Origin: Acanthornis magna
Lineage: Eukaryota; Chordata; Aves; Passeriformes; Acanthizidae
Direction of reading: 5' to 3'
Assembly (NCBI GenBank): GCA_036785705.1
Contig: JAWUZG010000004.1
Span: 10,574,501 to 10,638,500, forward strand
DNA length: 64,000 nucleotides
Under the pieces are notes generated by a model. It saw nothing but the letters and a program-made list of their open reading frames with translations, did not search any database and had not been told where the DNA came from. Positions 1 to 12,675 of the stretch are shown here, piece by piece (within the stretch, counting starts at the first letter, position 1; each line of letters starts with the position of its first letter). The position numbers and the translations under genes were made by a program.

Positions 1-3000
1 ACTACTAAATTTTATATGCATGTGCTTAAATGGATATATATAAACTTAATTCTGCTTTTGGAAATAATTATCAAATTGCAATATAACTGTGAGTATACCA
101 CCAACTGTGTCTTCCATGTCACAACTTCTATGACTGTGTCTCTTCCTCTATCTTTCTCCCTTCATTTCCCTAGTATCCCTTCTCTCTACTTTTCAAAATG
201 TATGTCCTTCTATATTTTAATTATTCATAAAAGACACTGATAAAATGTCAGTTCTTCATCTCACTTTTCATGTAGATAAATTACTTTTTTCTTTTAGATA
301 GTCTATAATACAAATAAATTTTTTTAAAATGTCATTCTGTTACTTTGGAAATATTTGTGGTGTAACTAAAGAAATACGGAAAAGTCAAGTAAAATTAGTA
401 TTATATTAATTCAGAAAATGAAAATTTTTAGGTAGCTTAACTAGTAACAAAAACTACATTACATGGAACACCATGAATTAGATAAGCAGTGGCTGTTATT
501 AAGAATATTAAACATAAACATTTTCAATCAAAATAAATTTTCTATTATCTTTGTGATGCTTTTGTAATTGCAATGCATTTAGACAATTGAAAAAAGAAAT
601 TAGAATACTGAGTTTGTGGTACTATCTGTACTCCAGTACACATATATTTAGAACACACATCATTCTAAAGAAATGCATAAATGTGTCCCGACACCCTTCT
701 GTACTGTTGTCAACCAAGTATATAGGAAGAGTAATATACTGAAATTTAAAAAAAAAATTACAATAGGTCAGTCATTAAATAGATTACATAGTATATATTT
801 GCAATATAATACTAATGCACTTGCAAGTGATAAAAGCCTTAGAATACACTGAGCCAGAAAGTGAGCAATTTTAACTTGAAGAAAATAACTTTTTAGAAAG
901 TTTTCTCATATTATTCTTGAGAATTATAATATGTACCTCATTGTGGTCAGGTTGCAGCTTCTTTTCAAAAACTAACAAAGACTGACTTTTTTTGAAGGAA
1001 AGTTGAGTTTGGACCCATTCAGTGAACCCCATAGCATTCAAACCTTTCTTTCCTTCCTCACTTTTTTTTTTTTTTGGTGACATTTTATACCTAAATGTCT
1101 CCTCTTTTAAACAATTAATTGTATAGAATATCCATACACGTATATAATCAATCACACAGGATGGGTTTGTATCTTTCAAAGTTCCTTATTGAAAAACCCA
1201 GATCCCCAACACTTCTAGATTAATAGGCTGACAACATTTCAAACATGGTAGAGTGAAAAAACAGCTACTAAGTTTGCATATATCATGTTACAGCATTTCG
1301 ATGCTAAATAGCATTGCTCATTATCTGCTAACATTATCACTTGATGTAATTTTAAACATGGCATCAACAGGTCTAGTAATTCCAATAGTACATTCATTTG
1401 GAGAGAGATGCTTCACTTTGTCATCCTGTATTTCTGCAATACCTTTGGACATTAGAAAGTTTCCTTGTAATTTTCCTTAATGTTTTACAACCAAAGACCC
1501 TGGACACATTATTTTAATGCTCCAGATAACCAAAGATGTATTTATATAGTTATGGTTGGAATTTGGCTTTTTTTTAAAATATGCACAATTAACAGCCATT
1601 TTCAGTCTTTTCCCAGTCTTAAGCATATCTTGGCCAATAGACTATCTTAAGGGAATTAGTAGAAAACCCTGTGTGATTCTGTCATTGTAGAAAGAACACA
1701 TATAGTTAGATTCCTGAATGACTGCACTGTGGAACACTCAGATTTCACTTCCTGAATGATTCTCTTCCTACAGGACATTATATCAAAAGGAGATCTGCTT
1801 ATTCTCCTTGAAGCAAATGTCTGTTGGGGAATAAAAGCTGAGGTAGTAAGTCAGTGCTTACTTGGGAGTTCTTCCCCTCTTTCTCCTTTTTTTTTCTCCC
1901 CCCTGAATTTCCTGTTGTGGAAAAGTAATTTTTGGTGCTGTTACTTTTTACTTTCCTCTTTTTTTTCTTCCCAGACATAACACATTTCTGAAATCTCAGG
2001 AATTCTTATAAAATGGAACTTCCACCTTACATACAGCTCCAGAGTTAAGCTTGCAAAAGAAACATGTGGGTTGTGGCCTATACCACTCTGTACAATAGAT
2101 GGGGTCAAATTAAGTATGCATAAACAGTACTCTTGGCCTTTAAAAGTATGGATCACTTGGACAAGTAATGAAAGCACTTATGAATAAGTTATTTGTATTT
2201 TATACCTTATATTGGCTAGGTATTTAAAGGAATACGCAAATATGAATATTAACAGCACCCACCCAGAGTATAATAAAAAAATTCCCTTCAGGAAGAAAAT
2301 AAAAACCAAACAGTTGGCAATATGCCTATTTTTTTCACTGTTTTTTCTTTATATAGCGTACATTAAGCAGAGAGTGTGTATAAAATGCCTACACTTGGAT
2401 TCAAACCACTCCAACACTTAATATTAATTGCTTTGACAAAACATGTGTCAGAAAAGAACAAAACAAAACAAAAAACCCTGACCGAACATCTTTTGTTCAA
2501 GTCTCAGCTCCACTAAATCTTCCAGACAGAATTTCCTTTGTGAAAAATTTTAATTCCCACTTTCCTCTTTAAAACAGTAGGTGTCCCTTACATGAGCTAT
2601 AATTTTTGCATAATTGGGCAGCCTAGGACTCTTTCCAAATTTTCCGTGACGGGCATAATTTTTCATCAGCACATCTGTCATAAGTTTACAAAAATCTAGG
2701 AACGATTTTCCAAAAGAAGTAAATTATGATTTATGCAATGTCTGTAAGATGTGATAGAGAAAAACTTGTCTTTTTCTCTCTATTCAGAAAACATTTGTTA
2801 TGTCAGTTTGCACTTTAAACACCTCCTAATAATATATAACTAATTTCTGTAGTTTCCTCATGCACCACTAGGTTATTGAGGTAAATTTGTAGTTTCATAT
2901 CGAAAACATATGGCCTTTTTGGGAAAAAAAAACCCACTCCATATTACTTCAAAGAATAATTTATTTTGTCAATAAACTGTTTTTTCCTGCACTGGTTTGG

Positions 3001-3626
3001 CAACACAAAAGTGAGAAAGAGATTTTGGTAGCAGATTTCGGAAAATAAGTACATACTTTAAAGTGCTATTTTTGTATTACTTGTACTACTTCAAAGAAAC
3101 CTCAATTACTACTTTGGGTTTTGAATCTCTGGAAAACAACTAAGCAAGAAGTTAACTAAATGTAACTGAGATGCAAATGAAAACAGAAAGATTTTGGACA
3201 CTGACAAAATTAGTCAGTCAAGGTCATACCAATCTATGCTTGAGATTATGATCTTTTTCCTGGTATTAAGTCCCTGATTTAATATGAGAAAAAGAAGGCT
3301 AGTGGTTGTTTCTATACTGTGGAGAAAATGCTTTCTGAATCAATTGAAGATTCATGTATATTGATTAATATTCAAAAATCTGAAATAAATGTTGCATTTT
3401 TAATTTACTTTGAGGTTTTTACATTCAAATGTATTACAACACTGAGGACTGTTCTGTTGGGATGCTTGCACTAAATTTAAGCCCATTGGCTGGAGAAGGA
3501 TGCCTTATCCTGACAAGGAGATAGAACATGGAAAACCTGGACACCCTGGGACATAAGTGAGTGGCTTCACTGAAGACTGCAGCTGACAATCAGGTTGAAC
3601 TGTAACATTGAGATCTGTTCAATCAC
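1..3626. other. AT-rich unique sequence, no gene seen
   Basis: I see no gene or recognisable transposon in this stretch. It is AT-rich with short homopolymer runs, such as a T-run near 1063-1075 and a CAAAA-type run near 2455-2480. The short open frames here (at most about 100 codons) have no recognisable domain and fit chance in AT-rich DNA. Confidence 0.6.
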
Positions 3627-4195
3627 TGTCATGGTTTAAACCCATCTGGCAATTAAGCACTATACAGCTGCTCACTCAATGCTCCCCCTCTTCTGCTCCC
3701 CCCTTCTGCACGGAATGGGGAGGAGAATCAAAAGTAAAACTTGTAGGTTGAGGTAAGAACAGTTTAATAATTAAAAACAAATAAAAATAAGATAGTAATA
3801 GTAAATAATAATAAGAAGAAGGGAAAGAGAAAAACAAGTGATGTACAATACTAGTGTCAGACCCCCCTTCCCCAGTCCAGATCAGCCACCCTTCCGGGTT
3901 AATCCCTCCAGCTCACGTACTGCGCATGACATTCTGTGGTGTGGGATATCCCTTTGGTCAGTTCAGGTCACCTGTCCCAGCTGTGCTCCCTCCCAGTTTC
4001 TTTTCTCTTCCTCCTCACTGGCAGAGCATGAGACATAGGGAGGGGGGAAAAGTCATTGACTTAGGATAAGCAAGACTTAGCAAAAAATGAAAAACATCAC
4101 TGTGTTATCAACACGGTTCTCATTCTGAATCCAAAACACAACACTGTAATATCCACTGAGAATAAAGTATCTCTATCCCAGATGAAACCAGGACA
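3627..4195 (-). mobile_element. Solo LTR, avian ERVL-like family
   Basis: On the plus strand the element runs from TGTCATGGTTTAAACCC to AAACCAGGACA, so it has the TG...CA termini of an LTR. Its sense strand is the minus strand: there it begins TGTCCTGGTTTCATCTGGGA, and the stretch TTAAACTGTTCTTACCTCAA that precedes the 3' part matches an abundant bird LTR family I know. The flanks are ATCAC at 3622-3626 and GTCAC at 4196-4200, a 5-bp target duplication with one mismatch. A 5-bp duplication is typical of ERVL-type elements. No internal retroviral sequence adjoins it, so it is a solo LTR. The family name is not certain. Confidence 0.85.
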
Positions 4196-4200
4196 GTCAC

Positions 4201-7200
4201 TTTCTGATTAAGGTCAATCGATAACTTGGCAGATGGGACAATAACCGAAGATTGAGGGAAGACTCAGATGCTGATGAGATCAAAGATATAAAACCTTACC
4301 AAAGAAAGAGTCCAAATCATCTGACTGTTAGATGAGTTAATGCTGTCAGAATTCATTTTTTGCCTTAAAAGTTGTTATATTTTATTTAGTAAAATATGCC
4401 TTTTCTAGCACAGCATAGAAAGGGAAAAAAAAGTAATAGTTGGAATGCTTGATTTTTTTTCTCTAAAGGGAGGCCTGGGCAGAACTGGAGTACCTAAGGA
4501 CAAGAAAAATTGTCAGAAAGCAAACATTTCAGCAACCACTACCTTTGAGTCTCATATATTTGTGTATTGCTGGCATTCTGAATCAGTACCTTCAGCATCT
4601 ACATTTCCATATTGAAACATAATATAGACTGAGGAACTACGTGACATCAGAGGGGACCATATTTTGTTATGATACATTTGACAGTGTGTACACTTTAAGA
4701 GAGGTAACTAAGTTTCTACAAATATACTGTGTATTTGTGACCTCTCAAGAGGTCTCTAAGGCTGTGAATACTTCAGTTAACTTCTCTTGGCCTTGATTTG
4801 CCTGCCAGTTAAAAAGAGAGATATAAAACCATAATGAGGAATATAATACTTTAAACAAAATGTATCAATAGTTTTAATCAGTTTTGTGTCCTTGGAAAGA
4901 GGGAATTATAGCCATCCAGAACACAGCTGAAGGAATAAAAAACTTCCTTGGTATTTTCCAGAAAACATTTTTTGCTTAACTTTGCAGACAAAACACTTTG
5001 GCCTAGTTGGAGTTGACAGTAATTTTTATGACAAATAAATTAAGTCTCCTCATGATTATATTTTACTGTTCAGAGAGTTCCCTGCAGACTGGCTGCAAGT
5101 TGTTCATCATTTAGCAGAGCTGATTTGATGTCAGTCTGAATTCCATAACAGTCAGCATGTCATTTAAACCATTCTTGACCAGAATGACTTAAAGTATCTT
5201 CAATCTCAATGAATTCAGAGGTCTAGCACATTTATTCTAAGTTTGTTTTCTGGAGCAAATAAAATTAATAATTAACTAACTGAACAAAAATTACTAAACT
5301 AGCTCAATTTATCAGGAAAATCTCTAGAGTAAAATAAAAAAGTTTGAAAAATAGAATGCTCTGCAACAAACTGCTTCTAATACTACAAGTGTTTCTGAGT
5401 ACTCTAGTTTTTGTTTTGCTCATTTTTCTAGGCCATTGTATCAAAAAAATTTTTCCAACTTATCTGTACTAATTGATGTATGTATTTGTATATGGCATCA
5501 TAAAGGAGATAATTTTAGTTCAGAATAATTTTCCACTATTTCTAACACAAAAGTGAAAAAAAGTGTGCTGTGAATAGATGTTTAGCAGATGTAAAACTGT
5601 CATATGTAATCTATAAAACATTATATCAGTGACAGGGTCCTTGTTGATAAAATGAACAGTGTCTGCCTGGGCTTTAGCTAACTGTCCCAGTTCTGCCAAT
5701 TACAAAGCTACAAAGTTAATTCCCTTTAAGTCAGTGCTCTGAAATACATTACCGTAATACCATTAAAACCTGTTCAACTCCATATTCCCTGGAAGGCGAC
5801 AGAGTTATGATTGGATTTCTATGTCAAGGACCAGATTTTGGAGTGAATCTAAAATGCCCTATGGAAATTCTAAAACTGGGTGACTGAATGTGACATGTCA
5901 CATTATTAGAAAATCCCACCCTTTCTAGATTCCTTTAAAGACAAGTGGTGGAACAGCATATGTTGACTTACAAGCCGAAGTGTTTTTCTGATGTCAGGAT
6001 GGAGACAAATATTATTGAAGATATCTATCTCAAAGAAATCATTAAGAAAATAAATTGAAACAATTAAATATTCAATTCCATGTAGATTCATATAAACCTA
6101 CTGTTTCATGTTTCTGCAAATCAGTGAATAAAATGCCTACCCCCGGCCTTAGCTGTCATAGATGTCTTAGTTACTGGCTTACTGATACACAGTTCTCTGA
6201 ATTTCAAAGAAAACAAAAATATTAAGGGTTTCGTGGACTAGACTGAATATCACTTCTATACAGAATTTATTTTTCTTAGGTCCTATAGATACTTTGGTCA
6301 AGCTTTAGACTAAACCATAACTGGAAGAAGTAATCACTAGGGTCAGGGTGAATAAAGAGCAGTGAGAAATCAAATGCAGGAAGGAAAAGTGTGCAATCTT
6401 GGGAATGAGGACAGACTTGTGGTAAAGAAAACAAAGATAGAGAAAGGGCTCAGTTTGGCTGCACTGAGATACTGGCAAGACACAGAATTCACTAATGTAA
6501 ATTTTATTTTTTTGCAAGCAGATCAGCAAAATGAATGTAAAGAAGCAAGAAGGCTGAGGATGAAAAAATTAAAACATGAAAAACGATCTAGTGGAATATA
6601 AAAAAAATTAGGCTTTATCATAAATTAAAGGGGCTTTTTCCTATAGATGTCAAAGAATGTGGGAAACTACTGTGATTACTTGCAAAAATACTCATTTTGG
6701 TAAGGACAAAGAAATAAAGTTAGCCCCCAATGATTTCCGTGTAGCACACATGATAATGGTTTGAACAGGTGGGACAAAAAGCTCCCTTATAACTAATTCT
6801 ACGTGCATTTTGCCATGTATGCAGATATTTAGATAAGTGTGAATGCAGATAATCAACTGACTTACTGATTAAGAGAACTAGCAATACTTTGCAGAAGCAA
6901 TTCAGGTTGCACTATATATATGCTTACACATACATTCCACAAAATGTCAAGAATCTATTTTATTCCAAGAAGTTAGGAACTAAACTTAACATTCAAATGT
7001 GATCAACCATACAACAGAACCTAGAGGCACTGAGAAACTACAGGCTAGATGTGCCAAGAAGCCAGATGCTACGTTTGGAATAGTATTTTTCAGGCCTTGG
7101 CATCAAAAATCTGTGATGCTATCCAAATGATTCCTACACTCTATAAAAGCTGTTTTCTTCAAACAACATATTAGCCATATTAACTATTCAGCTATAGAAT

Positions 7201-8209
7201 AAAAACAGATGAGGGTTAAGATCTAAGCAATCTATTTGAGCTAATCTTACATGAAAGAAAATGTACACACTTATAATAGCTGATTTTTTTTTAAATGACA
7301 CTTAAATGAAGAAGTTGAATATGAGAAAGTTGGAAGACAAACACTTTTCTCTGTGGTCGATGACTCCTGTTTTCTCTTTCTAATACATTGCCATGAATTT
7401 AACCCTGCAATATTAATAAATAGGATCTAAGACAACAATCACAAATAACTCTTATGAAGCCAAGCTAATTGCATATAAACATTTTTTTAATGTTATTTTC
7501 ATAATGAAAGACCTGCTTTTTACTACAGGAATTTGAGTTCTAGTGATAGCCACTGAGGTAACCGGAGTTTTGCTTTTGGTTCAAGAGTCCTGTGATTATT
7601 TCATAAAGCTCACACTGTAAGACTTTGCTGGGCTTGATTTTGGTACACCTTTATGGACTTTACTGAATAACTTCCACACAGCTCAAGTCATAGCAGAGCC
7701 CCATTGGAAATTCTAGAAGAAACAAGGAGGCAGAGTGTCAAAGCAGCAAAACTGGTCCAGCAGCAGCTGTGTGAATGGAAAGAGCTTGTTATTCTCCTTT
7801 TCTTCCTCAGCAGCTCAGCTCCAGTCCCCAAGATCGCTCATCACCTTTCTGATTTCTTAGCTATGTGGTAGCTCCCTAAACAATTTCAGTTCAGGTGTCA
7901 AATACTTGCTGTTTAAACTGCTTAAATTAACTTTGGCTTGTTTTTCCTGAAAAAGGTCACAGAGAGCTTAAATAAGGAGCTTAACAGGCAGCTCTGAAAA
8001 TGAAGGCTGGGGCAGCAATTGCTTTTCCTGAAATAAGTGCAGCTGGAAGATCTATAGGCTGAGACTTTAAGCTCAACTATTTTAGATGGATAACAAGAGT
8101 TGGATACTAAAAAATAAAAAAAAAAAGTTTCCAAAGAACTGGTAAAATTCAGTACAAAAGTGTTTTAACAGAACTGATTAATCCAATGATTTCTCTTTTG
8201 TGTGGATTG
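4201..8209. other. Unique sequence, no gene seen
   Basis: No gene, RNA gene or clear repeat is recognisable. Composition is AT-rich with ordinary base mixing. Short frames near 5906-6091 and 6305-6601 look like chance frames on opposite strands. Confidence 0.55.
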
Positions 8210-8285
8210 CAGAATCACAGAATCAATTAGGAAAAGACCCTTGAGATTATCAAATCCAACTTACTATTTACAGTCCTGTCAATTT
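8210..8285 (-). mobile_element. CR1 LINE 3'-tail fragment
   Basis: The plus strand begins AGAATCACAGAATCAATTAG and continues through GAAAAGACCCTTGAGATTAT to AAATCCAAC. This is the reverse complement of a CR1 3' terminus. Only about 75 bp are left and divergence is noticeable, so this is an old, heavily 5'-truncated copy. Confidence 0.75.
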
Positions 8286-9514
8286 TTTCTTTGTTTTCAG
8301 GAAATACACCAAAAGGCTGTATCTATACCAAATTTTTAAACTCAATGATGGGTGTATTAAAAAGGATTTGCATTAATACTACTCAAGCAAGAGTATACTT
8401 ACTACCTGTAAGGATACACTACAACTGCATTTGTCATTAAAATCAGCATTTACTGATATTAAGTGGCACTGTCTTTCTTACTATAAAAGAAGGGGTTGAC
8501 TTAGACATGAAAATTTATCCAGTCATCTGCAGAGTCCACAGTCCATGTGCACAGTTCCCCACAGAGAAGTTTAGTTCTGGAAATAATGAACAACAGGATA
8601 GTAATTTTTAGTTAAAACAGTTGATTTTCTCATGGAATGTCAGTGCAAAAGAGACAACTATATCATGTTACCAGAGTTCTCCATTTTCAGCTTGAATTCT
8701 CCCACTTCTCTAACATGTTCTGACAAGAAGTGGTCTGGCTCCATCTGTTCTATGCGATTTCCATGGATAGTTGAAAATAACAGTAAGATCTCCCTTTAGA
8801 GTTATTTTTTAGGACCAATCAAACACAGATTGTATTTGTACAGCATGTACTCCAGTGTCCTGCCTGTCTCAGTGGCTGCTGTGGTGCACACTCGGAGTAT
8901 CAATATGTTTTGTATTGGCAAGTTCAAACGTGGATCCAGAACTTCAGGTGTGGGTTCACAAATGCTGCATCTAACTCCTGAACTCCTTGGATCTGCTGAC
9001 TACTCTTCACAATACAATCCATTATATGGTTGGTGTTCTTCACTGAAGGTCACATAAGGTCAATAAATATATCTCCAAAAGTTTTTATTGTCTGACTTGT
9101 GAACTCAGTGACATGATTTGCAGAAAGGATAAGACTGGAGCTCAAACCCAAATAGTTAAAAGGTATTATTTTACATAGAAAGATGAAATAAACGTAAAAC
9201 TTCTTTTTTGAGTTCTCTGTGTGTCTGTTCATTGCCTGTAAAATAGTACCACTCCACCTTTCAGGGATGTCACAAAAAGAAATTAATTAATGTTTATGAT
9301 ACGCTCATGTTCCCCAGAGGACAAGCTCACAAGAAAATAACTAATTCTGTCTTTGAAGCAATACTTGATTAGTGTCCAGAAGGGCAAAATTTTGAATGGA
9401 TATAAAACATATTGTAAAAACTGCTTGGTAACTGAACACCACACAACTTGGGTACTGAATAAGGGAATGAAAAGTATGTGTTTTTGTTATATAGGCTGTG
9501 TGATAATGCATTTC
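8286..9514. other. Unique sequence between CR1 copies
   Basis: No gene or repeat is recognised. A frame of about 75 codons near 8830-9057 has no known domain and lacks an ATG start. Confidence 0.5.
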
Positions 9515-10555
9515 ACAGAATCATAGTATCACAGAATGGTCTAGGTTGGAAGGGACCTTAAAAGATCATCTAATTCCAACCCCACTGCTGTGGGCAGGGG
9601 CACTTTTCACTAGATCAAGTTGCTCAAAGCTGCATACAGCCTGGCCTTGAAGTCCTGCAGGATGGGGCATTCACAGCTTCTCTGGGCAACCTGTTCCAAT
9701 GCCTCACCACCCTCACAGTAAACAATTATTTCCTGATATCTAATCTAAACCTACTGTCTTTTATTTTGAATCCATTACTCATTGTTCTGTCACTATGTGC
9801 TCTTGTAAAAAGCCCCTCTCTGTATTTCTTGTAGGCTCTTTTCAGGCACTGGAGGATCAAAATTGGGTCACCCTTAAGCCTTCTCTTCTCCAGGCTGAAT
9901 GATTCTAATTCACTCATCCTTTCATCGCAGGAGAGATGCTCCATCCCTCTGATCATCTTGGTGTCCCTCCTCTGGACTTACTTCAGCAGGTCAGTGTTCT
10001 TCCAGTGACAGATCTGAGTGCAGAACTCCAACTAAAGTCTCACAGGAGCAGAGCAGAGGGAAAGAATCCCTTCCCTCACCCTGCTGGTCACACTGCTTTG
10101 GATGCAGGATATCCTGCTGAAATGCAATCAACTTTCTGGGCTGTGAGTGCACATTGCTGGGTCACATCCAGCCTCTCATCCAGCAGCATCCCCAAGTCCT
10201 TCTCAGCAGGGCTGCTCTCCATCTGTTTATCCCCCAGCGTGTGTTGGCACCAGGGGTTGCCCTGACCCAGGTGCAGCACCTTACACTTGGTCTTGTTAAA
10301 CCTCAGGAGATTCCCATGCACCTGCATCTTGAGCTTGTCCAGGTCCCTCTGGATGGCATCCTGTTCTTCAGGTGAGTCAACAGGTCACTCAGCTTGATGT
10401 CATCAGCAGATTTGCTGAGGATGCACTCGATCCCTTCATGTGTGTCCTGAACGAAAATATTAGATAACACTGATTCCAATATGGCCTGCTGAGGGACACC
10501 ACTTGTCCCTGATATCCATTGGGACTCTGAGCTATCGATCACTACCCTCTGGGGA
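9515..10555 (-). mobile_element. CR1 LINE, 5'-truncated, with reverse transcriptase remnant
   Basis: This is the longest CR1 in the window. The 3' terminus is at the left (ACAGAATCATAGTATCACAG on the plus strand) and the copy runs about 1 kb to a 5' truncation near 10,550. Reading the minus strand, the region 10,303-10,542 encodes the reverse transcriptase core: a TSGVPQ-like motif, then a degenerate catalytic box SADD in place of FADD, followed by IKLS. The region 10,088-10,327 encodes the CR1 C-terminal block LLRFNKTKCKVLHLGQ and SSPAEKDLG. The two blocks lie in different frames, so at least one frameshift has occurred. The catalytic box is altered and the endonuclease is absent, so the copy is dead. 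Confidence 0.95.
10100..10542 (-). pseudogene. CR1 ORF2 reverse transcriptase fragment (broken)
   Basis: This is the coding remnant inside the CR1 above. Known CR1 ORF2 proteins have an endonuclease followed by a reverse transcriptase. Only the second half of the reverse transcriptase is present here. The polymerase box reads SADD, with the usual F before ADD lost. The remaining protein is split over two frames with premature stops. No function is expected. Confidence 0.85.
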
Positions 10556-11100
10556 AAGGACTCAGGTTCTTGAAGGACTCAAGCTATTAACTGTGAATAA
10601 AAAAATAAAAATTCTAATTGTTTAACATTCAGTTGAAATTCTTCAGATAAATGTTATATACAAGTAGGTATTGCTCTTAAAAGCAGAAAGAAAATCCATG
10701 ATTTAAGTGTTAATTTCAGCATATCAAGTTGTTAACATGGCACTGAATTAATTTTTCTAGTTCAGTAAACTTTATAAACACACATCTTTATGTAATCATG
10801 CACAACAGTGACAATCAACTTTTTTGTGCTTCTACCAGCCCTGAGTTAGAAAATTTTTTCCAAAGCATCATTTTTGTTGCAGATTGCTGTATTGTTATGC
10901 TGAAACACTAGCTCATGAATATAGTCAAAGTTTTCATTAACTTAGGCATTATTACCATAAATAAATACTCTGCTGCATAATCAGTGAATCTGTGATAATA
11001 AAATATGAAGATATCTGTTTCAAATGTCTTACACTCTGAGACCTTTAAAAGTCTCTAAATTACGTTACTGATGGTACAATAAGGAAAGTTCTCATAGAGT

Positions 11101-11695
11101 CATGCTGGTTTTGGCTGGGGTAGAGTTAATTTTCTTCACAGTGGCTGTTACAGGTCTGTGTTTTGGATTTGTGCAGAGCACATGGTTTACAATATAGAGA
11201 TGTTTTTGTGATTGCTGAATAGTGCTCACATAGAGACAAGCCTTTTTCTTCTTTAAGTAGTGCCATATTTGTAAGGGAGTTTGGGTTATATTGGAATTTG
11301 GGAGTATACAGAGACAGGAAAGCTGCCTCAGCTGACTAAAGGGATATTCCATATCCTCTGACATTGTGTTCATTACACAAAGCCGGGGGAAGAAGGAGAA
11401 AGCAGGGGATGTTTGGAGTGATGGTGCTCTTTTTCCCAAGTCATTGTTAAATTTTATGGAGCCCTGCTGCCCTGGAGATGGCTGAACCCTGGCCTGCCCA
11501 TTGGAAGTGGTGAATGAATTCTTTGCTTTTATTTTGCTTGAGTGCGTGGGTTTTACTTTACCTATTAAACTATCTTTATCTCAACCCATGAGTTTTCTCA
11601 CTTTTACTCCTGTGATTCTCTTTCCCATCCCACTGGCAGGGGAGTGAACAAGCAGCTGTGTGGGGCTGGTGGCTTGCTGGGGTTAAAGCATAAAA
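11101..11695 (+). mobile_element. Solo LTR, avian ERVL-like family
   Basis: A 595-bp LTR in sense orientation. It starts CATGCTGGTTTTGGCTGGGG and ends GGGGTTAAAGCATAAAA, with the terminal TG and CA both mutated. Internal landmarks match a common bird LTR: TAGAGTTAATTTTCTTCACA near the start, AAGGGATATTCCATATCC in the middle, GGAGATGGCTGAACCCTGGC, and TATTAAACTATCTTTATCTC near the end, which probably serves as the polyadenylation region. A perfect 5-bp duplication AGAGT flanks it (11,096-11,100 and 11,696-11,700), which fixes the boundaries even though the termini are degraded. Its last part resembles the LTR at 3,627-4,195, so the two families are related. Confidence 0.9.
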
Positions 11696-11700
11696 AGAGT

Positions 11701-12675
11701 TCAAAACTAGAATATCTTATACAATGACAGAGTTTCAATTCTAGATCTCTTTTAATGAGTTTAAAAATTATGCCTTGTGCAAAATACGGCACCAGCCCAT
11801 TTCGGTCTTTTTGTTTGGATTTATTTGTTTGTTTGTTTGTCTTACTTTCGTTAATGAGAACTTGGCTAGGAATGAAGGCCAGGAAATGGACTGATAATAG
11901 CCTGACCTTCCAGTCAACTTTACACAAAGCCACTGTTATCTGCAGGATCAGTGTAGCTTGCCATCAGACTGCCCAACCAAACTGCATGAAGGCAGATATA
12001 GCTTGGGTTGCCTATTATTGTCCGCATGAGCATGCCGTGGAGATAGGCAAGATGCTAATAACATGCATGGATGGGCAGACTGTGCCAAAACATTTGGCCA
12101 AAACATTCTCATTTGCTCCACAGTTTCACTTGAAATACAGTAACTGTCTGTAACTTGCAAGCCTGACACGACAAGGAAGGCTGGATCAGGGCTTAAACAA
12201 GAGCTGTTCACATTTAATGTACAGTAAAGTCATATCCATGATTATTCTTCTTAGAATTTTTTCTTAAAGGTCCATAAGCTAATGATTAGCAAAAGTTTGG
12301 ATTTTAGCTCGTGATTCTTGTACTTCTTAATAATATTTGTGCTCAGTTTCTCAGGATGGAAATGTGGGAAATTGATCTCAAAATACAGATCCATTATAAA
12401 GGGTGCATCACAAGTCAGTGTAAAGTACAGTAACATCAACAGATAATACAACAATAAGCAAGAAGCCATGAAATCATGATCGTTGTTCATTTCTTTTAAA
12501 CTTCATTCTCCTGACATGATGCTGCTTGATCACACTCTTATTAAATCTAGCTGTAACTGCCTGCCTGTTTGTCATCTGGAAATAGTGCCTGGTTGGCAGT
12601 GTCTCTTGGGAGATAATCCTCGAAAGGCAAAAGAGTCTAGGAAGAATGGACATTTTTGAATAAGGAAATATTAAA
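11701..12675. other. Unique sequence, less AT-rich, no gene confirmed
   Basis: This block after the LTR is more mixed in composition than its surroundings. It contains a (GTTT)n run at 11,824-11,840 and a frame of 132 codons (11,755-12,153, plus strand) with no domain I know. A TTTGGCCAAA palindrome lies near 12,093. It could be a conserved noncoding element, but that cannot be shown from one sequence. Confidence 0.4.

Noticed and set aside
1841..1862. TGAGGTAGTA, identical to the let-7 microRNA 5' end
   Set aside because: The bases after the first ten do not match let-7 and no let-7 star arm follows. The only stem is AGTAAG/CTTACT around a small loop, far too short for a precursor.
9936..10375. 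Plus-strand frames of 73-109 codons
   Set aside because: They are antisense to the CR1 reverse transcriptase remnant.
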